A DNA stretch of 64,000 nt from Chromobotia macracanthus. Taxonomy: Eukaryota > Chordata > Actinopteri > Cypriniformes > Botiidae. The stretch lies in contig JAZGTH010000002.1 in the NCBI GenBank assembly GCA_036877525.1, forward strand, positions 8,106,501-8,170,500, written 5' to 3'. Position 1 is the first letter of the stretch, and every line of letters starts with the position of its first letter. Below are positions 1-12,708 of this stretch, in pieces. The position numbers and the translations under genes are program-made. Under the pieces are notes generated by a model that was given only the letters and a program-made list of their open reading frames with translations, did no database searches and was not told where the DNA came from.

Positions 1-411
1 GGAATGCAAGACCTTATATCAACCATATGGGCTTATGTGACCAAACTCACTAACCTGTGACCTCTCATCTTTGACCTCAGCTTTTCTGCCGAAGCAGTGT
101 TGTCATCCTCATTTGGTTCAATAATATCTCTCTGTTGCTATACTGTATTCATAACTAGATGATGCTTTATTGGACTAAAGCCATTAAATAGAAATACACT
201 CTTTAATAAATATTTTGACATGCACTTGAGATTTTAAACTCGGTTTTAAATTGGATCTAAATCAAACTAAGTGCCCCTATCTAATCTACTGTGCATGGAC
301 ATGCCACACACCAACAGCACAACTTGACTCTATCTCTGAATCATCAACGTCTCTAAAAGCATAACAAACAGCTAACAGCAAATATCATTAGAAAGTCTCA
401 CACAAAAAACA

Positions 412-545
412 TAGTTACTATAGTAACCACAAATGAACCATGATTTTGCTACAGCAACCATAGTTTAACCATGATATTTGTATTAAAACTGTGGTTATAC
501 AAATGGTAATCAATTTGTCCCAAAAATATGGTTACTACACTTTCA
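412..545. repeat. Degenerate MITE-like repeat
   Basis: The segment is built from alternating versions of the words GTAACCA, AACCATG and TGGTTA, ending in ATGGTTACTA. This composition is common in short non-autonomous DNA transposons of teleosts. The terminal inverted repeats are imperfect and I cannot fix the target-site duplication, so boundaries are approximate and the family is not assigned. Confidence 0.4.
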
Positions 546-3109
546 ATATAAGAAAACCAAGGTTAACTGAAGTAACGGTTGTCTTACATCAGTGTAGCAG
601 GATTTAAAACTTCATTGCAAATCTGTTTGCTGATCTCTCAACTGTTTGGTGGTTGTTGCCCTAAGGGCAGAAGTGCCACTTGAGGCTGAGCTTCTGCAGG
701 GGCTGAACTCATGCAGAGATGGTTTGTTTATGGCCAGAAGCGGGTGTTGGGTAAATAAACATGAGGCAGATGTTTAGAATGATCTAAGAAAGAGAGAGTG
801 AGACGGTGGCAAATGGTTTCCAGACCATCTCATTTATTTTCTCTCGTATTGTCACTCGGAGTGGCTTTCAAAAACATGCCATTATGTCACCCACCATTAA
901 CCCACCATTATCTGTGCCATCAGCTGCACTAACACCCGCCCCTCCCATCTACAACAGTTTTAACACCTGCGTTGCATTTTACAGGGGCAATAATCATTGA
1001 AGAATGAGTGACACTACTGATCATCAATGATCATAAAAGCATTCTGCTGCAAAGTATCACCATTCAGAACAAAACTGCTCTATACAACCTATAGAATATA
1101 TGGTATAATATATAATCTTTGTACAAGCCTAAATTTACAGCATACCTGCTCCCAACCCTCACTTACTATGAAGAAATTGATCTTTATATACAGACGGGGA
1201 AATGGCTCTTAAATGTGCTAATAAATAGTTAATATTCATCAGAAAAGTCTTAATTCTTTACTAGTTATTTATTATGTAAGAACAGGCTCTATGTTTCTGG
1301 GTATGTTTGATGGGGTCACAGAGGTAAAAATGCAGCTGAATACACAAATTTACAGGGCCGATAACATTACGTCAGAGATAAACTGACAGTCTTGTTTAGA
1401 ATTGGGGGGAGGGACTGTGTAGGCTTTAGGGTTCATATATTTGAGTGAGTGAAACAGGTGTGTGTGTGTGCGTTTTAAGAAGGGGGTAGTTTATGAGAAC
1501 TCTATAACAACCCCCCCCCCCTCCACCTAACACACACTGCATATATGCTCACAAGCTGCTGGCGTGTTCACATTAAAGCCATAAATATTGTTTGTATTTT
1601 GCTTTCAGGATGTAGAGAGCATAAGGCCAAACAGACACTGGAACAGAATTTATCATAGTATGATATTGTATTGTGGGAGTTTATTATGGTACAATACATC
1701 AGTGGTATGACCTAGGTCACTATGTTGTTTTCCTGATAACTCATATTGTGCATATTGTGGCCACATGTGATGGCGGCGTGTAAATGTGAGGAAGACAAGA
1801 AAAATGTGTTTTTGAAATGACTAATTTTTCACAGCATTTGCAAGGAGACCATTTGTCTGTCCATCCAGAGGGGATGAAAGGTCCATTATTCATTTGTGTG
1901 TACACAAGCACGCTGAAATTGTTTTGGACATTTTCTTGTATGAGTGACCAAGTATATGTCATTATTTTGTCATCACACAACCTCCACAGACTCCACCGAC
2001 AGCAGGGGATTCATACGCCCGCACATAGCCACAGTGTGAAATCAGACGCTATTCAGGGAAATGTTGACTGACCCCTGCAGGTAAGGGTCAATGGTAGGAT
2101 CCTGCCAAAAGCTGTACAGGAAACGGAAGTCTATTCATGTCCTATTGCTCCATAACTCTTTGACTTAGACATACAAAACAAGACCATACAGCAGGAGCAC
2201 CACTGCACACACACACACACTTAGGGAGCAAGTTATCAACATTCTGCTTTCAGTATTCAAACAATGCTTATGCAAATAAGTTTAAATAAATAAATGAGAG
2301 ACTTTTTGTATTGCTAGTATCTGTATACGTGAATGCTGAGGAGCCTAAACAAGTTAAAAACAGTAAATAGAAAATCATTTATATTCTCTTTTTATCTTAT
2401 TCTGCAAATGCTTAATCTATTTTCTCTAGAGAATTAAACATAAGAAATAGGTCATATTTTCTGTAATAAAGATCTAATGAAAACTGTGGAGAGGTTACTA
2501 GTTACTTACTAGTTAGAAAAATTATCGATGGTATGACACCACATTCATTGATATTACTTGACAGAACTGCCTTCATTTAAAGCAACAGGTTCTGCAAAAC
2601 ATAATAGGCATAACATTTATGTGAACATTTATGTTATTACTACAATAATATGTGTACAAAAATGTAAAAATGAATATCCATGTTTTCTATTACACAAAGA
2701 GGTAGATTTTTAAACCACAATTATATGTAGCAGGTAAATATGGATATTATATCAACGTTTAGGACAAATAGCACAAAGAACCACTGAATTACAAGGGTTG
2801 AGACAAAATAACTGTCAGATACTCCCTGGGTCTTCTGCATTTCAGTTCATAATTATAAATTGTGCATCAGCATCTACTATAACACTATTTACAAACCATT
2901 TAAATGTGTGTTACATGTTTAGAATCACATATCCAGGATCATACCCTTAGCAACAGGAGATAAAGGTTTCTTCTTCCAGGTCAAAGCCTGTGTCCTCTTG
3001 AATCCAAGACAGCATAGATTTGAGTAAGAGATCATCTCACACCTGTCGAAAGCAGAGTATTAGAATGACATTAGTCAGCAGCCTGTCCAATTCACTTTCA
3101 AACATGCTC

Positions 3110-3219
3110 TTAAAGGGATAGTTCAGCCAAACACATTGAACCCACTGGCCTTTATTATATAAACAAAAACATTAAACATGACTGACAGAATGTTCAGTTT
3201 GGGTAAACTGTCCCTTTAA
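3110..3219. mobile_element. Short MITE with TTAA target-site duplication
   Basis: The left end reads TTAAAGGGATAGTTCAGCCA and the right end is its inverted complement with a few changes, ending CCCTTTAA. The element is about 110 bp and is flanked by TTAA on both sides. The end sequence AAAGGGATAGTTCA-CC matches a very abundant class of short TTAA-targeting MITEs in cyprinid genomes. There is no coding capacity, so movement would need a transposase supplied from elsewhere. Confidence 0.75.
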
Positions 3220-5181
3220 GTGTTTTCAAAAAGACTTACCCTTCGATGGACACACACGTCAGCATGACTTTAATCTGCAAGTAAAAGTTTTTCATTAAGT
3301 ACCTGGAACCATGTCTTCTCCTGGTCTATGTAAAGCTCTGTCTTTAAATCCTTCTCCTCTTAGTTAAGTAGAACAAATCTTCGAAATGTAGGAGAGATGA
3401 TATTACAGCTTCCTTTATTTCCCTTAAAAGCAGCAGGTGCAGCCCACACTTCCCAAATTGGGCATGTTACCGTCCTTCTTTTTTGGTCTCCTTAATCAGG
3501 GTTGTGCGTGTCAGGAGATTTCTAAGGAGACATTTTTTCCAGACCATGAGGAAGCCACAGGAAGTCTCCTCACACGCGACCATTCTTTTGCAAGAAATTT
3601 ACAGTCATGCAGGTTTGTTAAGCGGAGGGCCCGGGGCCCCCTCTTCACTTCCTGAGAAGCCCCAAAGGGAGGCCAAGATCAGGGCCAGCACCTCAGGGAC
3701 TCGTATATCGTCAATGGAGAGAGTCCGTTATCTTCCAGTCATGATCTACAAGCTTGTAATCACCAATCACAGACCTGTACCTTCCTCAGTGATCAAAGGA
3801 CACGGTCATAAAGACATGATTCCTGTAATCAGCAGCTGTTTGTACCCTGTTAAACTGTCTCGCTACAAAGATTGTGACAAGGTCTTACAGGTCAACAAGA
3901 CCTTGTTGTACAGTGTTACATAAACTCCTGCATGGAAGCACTATGAGAAGCTTCCATAAGCAAAACTTTAGGGCAGCTGACATTTGCTATGATCCTTTTC
4001 TGTCTGTTCTGATGGGAACTTTTACCTAATTATCTGTGGTTCCCAACTTTGTTCCTGGAACAGTTCCAACAGTACACAATTTCAGATGTTTGGATGCCAT
4101 TTCAAGTCTTGGAGTACTGTATTAATGAGCTGGTGTGTGTAATCAGGTAGATGGGGGAAATGTAATGAGTACTGTTGTGGGTTCACCAGGAACAGCGTTG
4201 GGAACCCACCGTTCTACTCAGTATACTACTGTTTAATAGTTTATTCCTCAGGAATACGCAGTGAGTCACCTTTAGTCTGGGATGAGAAGTTTAAGTCTTA
4301 GATGATGAAAAGGGGTTGTTGTCTGAGAGACCTATGGATATGGATATCAAGCTAAGGTCAGGGGTCAAAAGGAAGTAAAGTGCCATTACAGAGGAAAAGA
4401 TCTGAGGTGACTGTCCTCTGATCCTCCAGACAGCAGCTGAGAGCTCTGAGCTATGAAAGCACTTTCCATTTATTACTCACTAAGTCAAGAAACAACACTG
4501 GTCACAGATTAGCAGTTTCACTCTGACTGTGAGTCTAAATCTATCTATATATAGCAATGCAATAAAACAGTATTCATTCCTTTCATCGCTCCAATATGCA
4601 GAAGAGAATAGCGCTGGCCAGTTCTCATGACCCATGACCCCAAACGTGTCCTGCCCTTGCAGATGAGCTTCAGAGAACATTCAACAATTCTCATATCCCT
4701 TCACTGGCACATTAAAATCCAGTTTTCTTTTTAAACAATGTTTAATGTAAAGAAAGTCATACACAGTGCAAACATTTAACGATTTGCAATAAAACATACA
4801 GATCAAGAGCTGCTCCAGTAGCTTTACCACCTACAAACAGACTGTGTTCATGTGTAGTTATAAAAGATCAGATGTGAAATGAACAGAAATTGACAGTTTG
4901 AGGAGCACAAACCTTTTACGAATCTGACTGTGCCAGACTACATCATCTTACATCCGAGACCTCCCTTGTGGCCTATTTTCAGGGCTTCCGGTCCATAACA
5001 AACAGTAAAAGCAAGCCCAGTGGTCCCACACCAGCACACGCCTGTGGTCATCTGGTGGAGGCTCATTTTGTGGTTTGGCGTGAGGGGCTGGAATGAGACA
5101 GTTGCTTCAAACTGGAGTTTTTAAACACCATTATAGGTTAGAAAGATTTGAGCACCAAAATAGTAGTACAATTTCATTTTT

Positions 5182-5187
5182 TTTATT
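5182..5187 (-). terminator. Candidate srxn1 polyadenylation signal (AATAAA)
   Basis: TTTATT on the plus strand gives AATAAA on the coding strand, about 680 bases past the srxn1 stop codon. It lies in an A/T-rich patch typical of 3' ends. No transcript evidence is available, and other signals could be used. Confidence 0.3.
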
Positions 5188-5394
5188 AAACATATTTTAT
5201 TTAAACAATAAAATTGTTACAATTTTTGATTTCAAGAAAATAAAAATATAATAATGTACAACACCATTATCACAACAGTAATATCTAAAGTATACATACA
5301 GTGCTCAGCTTTTAAACAGTTTGTCATTACTGTACATTTTGGTTGCCTTTCTTATTTAACACACTTAGGTCAGGGAATACTTTAGTGAGATTTT

Positions 5395-5505
5395 TTTTAT
5401 GAATTCAAATGCATTAAAATGATACATTTTACAAGTATGTGCATTACCTAGGATTCGAACCCATGACTTTGGCATTGCTAGCACCATGTTCTACCAGATG
5501 GAAAG
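5395..5505 (-). mobile_element. tRNA-derived SINE fragment (srxn1 3' side)
   Basis: On the minus strand the segment carries a tRNA-like internal promoter: an A-box-like TGGTAGAACATGGTGCTAGC and a B-box-like GGGTTCGAATCC. Sequence typical of the cyprinid tRNA-SINE body follows (TGCACATACTTGTAAAATG). It lies within the probable srxn1 3' UTR in the same orientation as the gene. It is not a functional tRNA gene because no acceptor stem or anticodon arm can be folded from it by eye. Confidence 0.65.
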
Positions 5506-5866
5506 TTAATTCAGGTGTAAATTAGAAAGACATCCAAAATGCCCCAAAAATAGTTTAAACCTGTTATCTACTTGACAAATACTTTCATAGTGTTATAACG
5601 ATGCCATCTAGTGTTGAGAGTAAAACCTGGCAGATGAAGATTTGTTTAGTCATAGTGATTTGCAACAACTGGCTCTGGAGTGCGTTGGGTTGTATGAATT
5701 TCCATGTGTGAAACTGTGACACGTTAAAGCTGTTTTCCAGTAACATCATCATGTAATTTGTGCTCCTCAACATTGGAATGATTTTTTGAAAATTGATTCG
5801 CTTTTTCTGTCCAGGTGCAAAAAGCTAAATAGGAAAAATAAACTATAAATAGATCAACTATTATCA

Positions 5867-6429
5867 TCACTGCAGATTCGGTGTTGATGCTCCCAGGTAT
5901 GTCCGCAGGTCTGATACGTTTGATTTGATGACCTTGGCTGGTATAGAGTTCATCTTTAACCTCTGATAAGCAGCAAATCGATGACATCCTCCAAAAGAAT
6001 AATAATAATTGCCCCCCTTTTCTCCAGTGATCCAAAGCACGTCTATAGGAGGAACAACTGAGATGTCTGATCCCTCCTATAACGTTCAGAGCAGTCCAGG
6101 GAAGGAAATATGTGCCATGAGTAAAATATACATTCAGCCTGTTTTAATATCTACAGGGTCTGTCTTGTACCATACTGTCACAAAGTGAATATGCTAATTT
6201 AAATTAATCAACATTTAGACATTAAAAACACCATCATGTTGAGGGTTACACATTTATTTGTGCATAAGCCGAATCTTTTAGGTACCTGGATGCTCTTCAT
6301 GAGACTCTGGACCTTCTGCTCGTCTAACACTGATGGAATGGGTCTTATGATCACGTTCATGGGGATGTTATGAACGTCCCGGATGTTGTCCGAATGGATA
6401 GAGCGGTTTTCGTTGCTTAAAGAGCCCAT
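5867..6429 (-). CDS. srxn1: Sulfiredoxin 1
   Basis: Sulfiredoxin reduces over-oxidised 2-Cys peroxiredoxins (cysteine sulfinic acid) in an ATP-dependent reaction. Two coding exons are seen: 6286-6429 (donor CAG|GTACC) and 5867-6076 (acceptor TATAG|GAG), both phase 0. They give 117 aa from the ATG at 6429, which has a strong context (AAC ATG G). The first exon carries [14 protein letters not shown] and the nucleotide-binding segment [17 protein letters not shown]. The second carries VPPIDVLWI, the catalytic [11 protein letters not shown] motif (Cys79 in this numbering) and the conserved ending [10 protein letters not shown]. Human SRXN1 is 137 aa. The open frame continues upstream to another ATG at 6510, which would add 27 residues and give 144 aa. 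I chose 6429 for its context, but the longer form is possible. In human SRXN1 is an NRF2 target and neighbours SCRT2, as here. Confidence 0.92.
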
Positions 6430-6552
6430 GTTACGGGTGTAAATCCAAAGTGATTTCAGAGCAGGACTGTCTCTGTGCTTTCGGTACACACCTCTCAAAC
6501 TTTGAAACATCACCAATATAAGGTTGATTAAAAAACGAGGAAGTACTGTGTC

Positions 6553-6563
6553 TGCGCATGCGC
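6553..6563. promoter_or_regulatory. NRF-1 type palindrome upstream of srxn1
   Basis: TGCGCATGCGC is a perfect match to the palindromic NRF-1 (nuclear respiratory factor 1) site. It lies 43 bases upstream of the ATG at 6510 and 124 bases upstream of the ATG at 6429, in a small GC-rich patch in otherwise AT-rich DNA. Its position suggests the core promoter of srxn1. I did not find a clean antioxidant response element nearby. Confidence 0.5.
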
Positions 6564-8648
6564 GAGTAAACTCGCCGCCTCTTCCTCTTCCCGTGTTTTA
6601 TTACAGGCCAAAATAACAGTCAATGTGTTTTAATTAACAGTGTTATTAGCCTATATGTTATCATTAAGAAACGATCGCTAATAATTGTATACGTTGTTTT
6701 ATACCACATGTAATTTGATCAAGACATACAGACTGGCCCTCTTTTCTGGTAATACTCATCTGTAGGTGGGCGAGATTTTTCTGAAGCCAGCCTTATTCCA
6801 TTTTGCACTTTGCTCTGCAGACTGTTAATGGAAAGCAAAATGAACATTTGGATCTGTAAATGCTGAGCTGATTTCTCTGACAGCAGCAGAAGGGAGGTTT
6901 GGACTTACTGCCAGCAGACTGTAACAGGCAGATGGGTTTTCACACAAACAACAGAAAACATCAAGAGCAGTCAGGCGGGCACACACAGAAACTCAGTGAG
7001 GAGAAAGTCTGGATAATGAGGCACTGCTAGCAGGAAATGTTAATTCATTCTGTACTGTGAGAAGACAAACTGTCTGCTCGGTTTATATAACTCCAAACTT
7101 TCAAAGCCATATGCTGAGTTCACTAATATAATTTATGATGTACTGACAGCTATCTAAGAGGTCATATTTAGTTGCACCATGAGCACACCACAGAAAACTC
7201 AGCTAATTAGGTTTTACCTTTATCTTTTACCTTTGAATGTGTTTAGTTCTCTGTGTCGTACTCGCGATTTTACAGGTTTTCCTTTTTTTACCTTTCCTTA
7301 CCTTTAGCTTAATTTAAATTTTCTTCCATAGTTATAGTTTAAAGTAATTCTGTGTAATAGCCAATAAGTGAGATGTGGTGTGTAAACTGTGATTGCAGTG
7401 AAATACAAGCACCAGCAGATGGCGTTGAAACGTCGAATTGGGGCATCAGAAATACACAGCAAAGAATAAAGCAAAGGACGATAATATGCACATATCAAAC
7501 ATATTAATACCAACATCCAAATGCTGCACAATTTAAGGTTCTTCCAGTCGAGTTACGGGAAACCATTTCTGAAAGTGACAGAGTGGCTGCTCTTATATCT
7601 TTATGTGTAATGAATAGCGTTTACAGTCTTTAGATTATCAATGATAATTCAAACACGTGCCCAGATCACATGCACACATCACATATATAGTATGTGTTGA
7701 TTCTACATGGGTCCAATCACATGCCCCCATTTTGCCATTACATTTAAAGCATTATCAAATAGGATCAGTGAGAACTAGTTAAAATTATGTGCCTGTGCGG
7801 TTTAAGGTTGCATGTGCAATGCTGTAGATGATGGTGTTTAATAATTGATTCTTATGAAATGTAATGGGTCAGCATCACCACACTTACACTTCAGTTACAC
7901 TGACCACTGTGTTCATGGTAATATTTCCCAGTAAACGTGACACAATATAACAATTCATCATAAGAAAAAAGGAGGAAAATACTGTATGTGCATTACAGTT
8001 TACAGTATTTACGTATGCCTGTAGCTTTTTTACATCCAGACTAATGTAGACTTAATGGCCTGCTAACCCCCTGCTGTTCTGCACAAACAGTTCATGCATT
8101 TTTTAGCTGAATGTCCAGTCTGCTTCCACAGTGAAAACATGCCCATAAACACCATTGATCTGTTCCTTGGCTCACTCACTTTGTCTCTCTCTTTGTCTGT
8201 CTGCATGTCTGTGTGTCTCTCTGTTTGATGCAGCTCTAGGGCCTCTGACTGATGTCTGATAAAATAGAACTTGATAATAGAACCGTAGAACAATAGAACT
8301 GATGTAATGAGTGCCATGATTCTTTCTCCCTTTAATAAATACATAAATACATTTATTTACCTCAAAATGATTCCTGCGTTCAGTTCACTTTTTATAGCAT
8401 GTATTATATAACCAAAAGCATAATTTAACTGTCCTTAAGGGGGCAGGAGAGAGCCAGACTTATTACATTTTTAAAGGCATCACTTGAGAGAACTGTTAAA
8501 ATAATATAACAATGAATTCACAGCCATCTGTTAAATCAAAACACAGGTGAACTAAAGCATTATCTGTCTTGTAGAGCTGTAGGACAGTGAAAGACATAAT
8601 GTTTGAATCTGACTCTTGTTTCCAATATACTGGACAAAAGTTTCAACT

Positions 8649-8743
8649 CTCTCTGTCTCTCTTTCTCCCTCCCTCCCTCTCTCTCTCTCTCTTTCTCCCT
8701 CTCCCTCTCGCTCTCTTTCTCCCCCCCTCTCTCTCTCTCTCAG
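8649..8743. repeat. CT-rich microsatellite
   Basis: Imperfect (CT)n with CCCT and TTTCTC interruptions over about 95 bp. It accounts for the Ser/Leu-rich and Arg/Glu-rich open frames found on the two strands here. Confidence 0.9.
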
Positions 8744-10562
8744 TGTCACTCAGATCTGAGTGCTGCATCTTTGTAAGGCCAGAAAGTAACACAAAATCAA
8801 TGTTTCATTAACATTTAATGAGTTAGACTGGCTTAACAGCACCAGAACAGATGCTTCTGTGCCAGTTTCAGACTGACTTTAGCTGCTGACTTGACAACAA
8901 TTTTGATATTTTTCTTGGAATAGTTCTAGTCTTGATGCACACATGGAAGGCTGATCCCAGTTCAGCAACTAATGGAGATTATTCTTTCATCATTGCTGAG
9001 ATGAGTGTTGTGAGGGCAGGGCACAGACAGGAGCTATTCTGATCTGTGACACAAACATACATACATACATTTTAGATCTAAAAGCTGGTGGGCAACTTAG
9101 ATGATATAATTATAAATAGTTATAAAAGTAAATATAAATTCTTCCATGTTGTAAAGAAATAAAAGTGGAAATTTGAAAATAAAAAACAGACTCATCAGAC
9201 TGCTTGTGCTATTGATTTTATTGTTCATAAACATCACTATTGGCTTTACCCCTCATAACAGGCAAAATGTAATATCAGAAGTGGAAAAATCTATATGTCT
9301 TTACACAGAGAGGAAGATAGAAGACAGAAAGAGAAGGCAAGGGGGAAATGAGAGACAATTTAAAATCTCTCAAGGACCATATGGAGGGCTGTGAGTTGCC
9401 TACCATATGCTGAAGGCTTTTGTCATGGAAATAACTCTTTATTTTTTTGGCACTTCACGTTATTGTTCAGCCAGGCTGGGCACTTCCACAAAAGAAAAAA
9501 AACAGAGAAAAAGAGGGAGGGAGAAACATGGACAGATCCTGGTGAACAGAAAGAATGATTACCATTGTTACTATTGCTGGTAGCTACAGCAGGTAATGAA
9601 CTGATGGAGTCCCTGATCCTTTTCAGCCTGTCCAGGGTTCAACTGTTCAGAAAAGGTAAAAGCAAAAGGGATCAGCTTGTCCCCACATGCGACGTCTCAT
9701 TATTGCTGAGATCTATATACACATATATTTACACTTATTTCAGGATTAATGCTTTTCACTTTCTCTGTCTGTTCACTTATCTCACATCTTCATCATGATT
9801 GTGGGGAAATGATTTTCTGGAAAAGAAAATGAAGATCTGACAGTAGTCCTTTGGAATAGCCTTTTTAAAAGAGCTGATCTGCGTTACAGCAAGTTTTGCA
9901 TAATTACAATTTCAAACCTCATTCTAAAGACTCACAATGGAAAATATCCTATTGTAAAGTAACTTTCAGGTCATAGAAGACAGTGTGTTTGATTCTCCAG
10001 TGGTGGGTGTGTCAGAAATACAGTATGAGAGATGTTTTGAGAACAAAAGCAGGGTGGGTGTCCATCAATGATGCAGAGTGCTGCTAGGACACGGCGTGCC
10101 GGTGTACCAGGTCAGGAATGGATGTATAAGGGATGAAGTGCAGGAGAAAAGTGGGAGGGGAAACTCATTATCTATTCCCTGCAGGTTTTGGCCCATTACT
10201 GAGATTGTGTCGTCCTTTTTACAATATGCAAAACGCTGACAGAGCCTTTGGCTGCTGCTGCTCAACCTTCTTTACAAGGTCAAACCCAGACTCAGTTACG
10301 CTTCTTAACTACTGTCTGTCCACCAACACCTGCACCGTGGACATAGTTCCTATTCACTTTGATATAAGCTGGTTTATGGTTCATGGTTTATTGCTTTATA
10401 CCCATTTTTCTTTTCAATGATGATAATAAAATATCTGTGTTATGAAATTAACAGTTGATTACCACTGTCTCTGCTTCATGGGACAGATGTACAAAGAGAT
10501 AGACTGATGATATGATTGTGTCTCCAAAATCTCCAAACACCTTTCAGATCATTATTATTATA

Positions 10563-10580
10563 CAGCAGCAGCAGCAGCAG
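10563..10580 (+). repeat. (CAG)6 trinucleotide repeat
   Basis: Six uninterrupted CAG units in non-coding DNA preceded by ATTATTATTATA. No exon is recognised here. Confidence 0.9.
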
Positions 10581-12708
10581 CACACTGATACCATATGCTC
10601 AGTTATTACCGGCAATTCTGCCATTAAGCCTCTATTTTGTTTCATCTCTATCCTGAACTCAGCACTCCTTTCACCCCAAACAAAGTCTGGTAAAGCATTT
10701 TGATTGGACAGTAAGAGTGGTGGGGTCATTATTTCTGGGTCTTTCTGGATTTGGGACTCCTGATTTACAGGTCACTGAAGCTCTGTCATATTCATGTCCT
10801 CATCTGGCAGCTGCAGCTTATGATGGGATTTTTAAAGATAGCTTAAAGCAAAGGCATGAAATATGTCCCACTGTGGGGTAGTTTTTTATAATTACATTCA
10901 AAATGTTGTAAAAAAAGATGTATGACAGTTGCATTATGTTTGTGATGATGATGATAATAATAGAAGAAATCCAGCCATTTTGCTCTTACCTAAAGGCTGC
11001 AAATTTATTGGATGTGTCTGGTTGAAATTATTGCTGCTGATTCCATTATTAAAAGGTCATTTAAAGTTGTATGTACAAAACATACATGTGGTTTAATATC
11101 TGTTCAATTTGCTCCTACAGGGAGCAGTATAATTTGATTTTGCTCTGCATGTCATTTATATGTTTATTGGTGTTTGGATGTACAGCAGATTCATTGAATT
11201 CTGAATTGTTTGGCGATTGTAAATGAGATGAATTATGATGTCACAAAGACGTGGGTGAAGTCACACAAGCACACCATTTATAGACGATCTGGATGGGTCG
11301 GACCTCGGCAGGAAATGGAGTTGTAGAAACAAACAAAATGGAGAAAATGACCTTTGAGATATTTAGGAGGTTTCTTTTATTGCCCTACATTTACTGGTAA
11401 CAGGACAGCTGTGATTATATATGTGGCTGTACCTAAGAAGAATTATTGCCCATTAATCAAAGCATTATCACCTGAATTCTTCTGTCTTAAACACTGCATA
11501 CCATTCCTCTCCAAAAAGACTAAAATCCCTCTACAGCTGAATCATGCATATAAAGAGTTCATTAAAGAGCAGCATCTTTAAAGTTCGACGGCAGTTCAGA
11601 ATCCAAAACACAGAGAATAATAAACAAAATAATAAATAAATAAATACATAAATAAATATGCATTAATAAATAGGAAAAGGAAAATAGTGCATGAACAAAT
11701 ACATCAATACTCAACAATAGCAATACTGGAATGGCAGAAATGGACAGAGCAGAGGTTAGGGGTCATACCTGCCTCTGGGTGAGGTAATCATGGAGCAGGA
11801 AGACAAGGGGAGGAGCTCCAGTCATTGGGAGCACATGCAGTCTGAATAAGTGTGAATTGTGCAGGAAGACCATCAGAGTGAGCAGAGATTTCCAAATTCT
11901 GATGTCATTGAAAGTCCCTGTTGTTCATATTGTAATGAGCATGTTTCTGATGTTTGGAGATACAGGAGACTAAATGAAATGTTCTTGAGTGCTGTATGGT
12001 AACCGTGGTAAACACAAGCAATGGTCCATCTTCTCTATCAGATACCAGTGGTTACAGGAAATGATTGGCACAATAAATAATTAATTTGACAAATGATCAA
12101 TAAATTAAAATGGAACCAAGGAACTGTCGGAATTTGAATATAAAAATAACACTTATAAATAAAATACCAAAGTGTAACAAAAGTTTTCATCTTTTCAGAG
12201 GTCTACAATCTTTTTTTCCTTTTCTTTTTTTGCAAATACTGTCAATATTCACATTTTCATAAAAAGTTCATGTTGGCAAAAGAATTTAAAATAAAAGAGC
12301 AGCATAAAAATACAAATTGATTTTAATTTGTCAAAAAGCACAAACCTGTTGCTGTCCTTTTTGTTTTTGTTTTGTTTTTGTGTGATTTGCTATAAAACAT
12401 CAGGAATCTAAATATTATTACTATCGTTATTAATAGTGTTATGTTCATAAAAATTTGCATGCCAGGCCTCATAATTGTAAGTGTATGAGAGAAGTCTTTT
12501 TTACCAAAGAAAAAATCCAGCATCTATTCATTATTGTCTTCTTATTATTGGGTTGGTTTGGTTTTTTCTTGGTTAAAATATTGCTTTCTAAAAAAGGGAG
12601 AGTGGGGGAAATAGTGAAGGGGGTAAGTGGAGGGTTGGAGAGACTTTAGGAGCGCTATCTTTTATCTCTTCTTAATCTCTCTTCTTTCTTATGCTGCATC
12701 TGGTGTTG

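Larger units (their letters stand above)
1..5150. other. Intergenic region downstream of srxn1, no gene recognised
   Basis: This stretch is AT-rich and holds only short open frames without domain features or codon patterns I can recognise. It contains a MITE-like segment near 412-545, a poly-C run near 1510-1521, a TTAA-flanked MITE at 3110-3219 and scattered simple sequence. A 146-codon open frame at 3483-3923 (+) starts at a non-ATG codon and resembles no family I know, so I treat it as chance. The part nearest 5150 may include distal srxn1 3' sequence. In human the next gene beyond SRXN1 is TCF15; no bHLH exon is visible here. Confidence 0.5.
6600..12300. other. Intergenic region between srxn1 promoter and scrt2 3' end
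   Basis: No gene recognised. Contents are a CTCF-like motif at 7412-7425, a CT-rich microsatellite at 8649-8743, a (CAG)6 run at 10563-10580, and an AATA-type simple repeat near 11630-11665. Short open frames here have no domain signature; the one at 8587-8811 is a translation of the CT repeat. Part of the right end is probably scrt2 3' UTR, whose extent I cannot fix. Confidence 0.5.

Noticed and set aside
3483..3923. 146-codon plus-strand open frame
   Set aside because: It starts at a non-ATG codon, matches no family I know and has no splice context; probably chance.
5430..5500. tRNA gene suggested by a B-box and A-box
   Set aside because: No cloverleaf or anticodon arm can be formed; the following sequence is SINE body.
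8552..8811. Arg/Glu-rich and Ser/Leu-rich open frames on opposite strands
   Set aside because: Both are translations of a CT/GA microsatellite.
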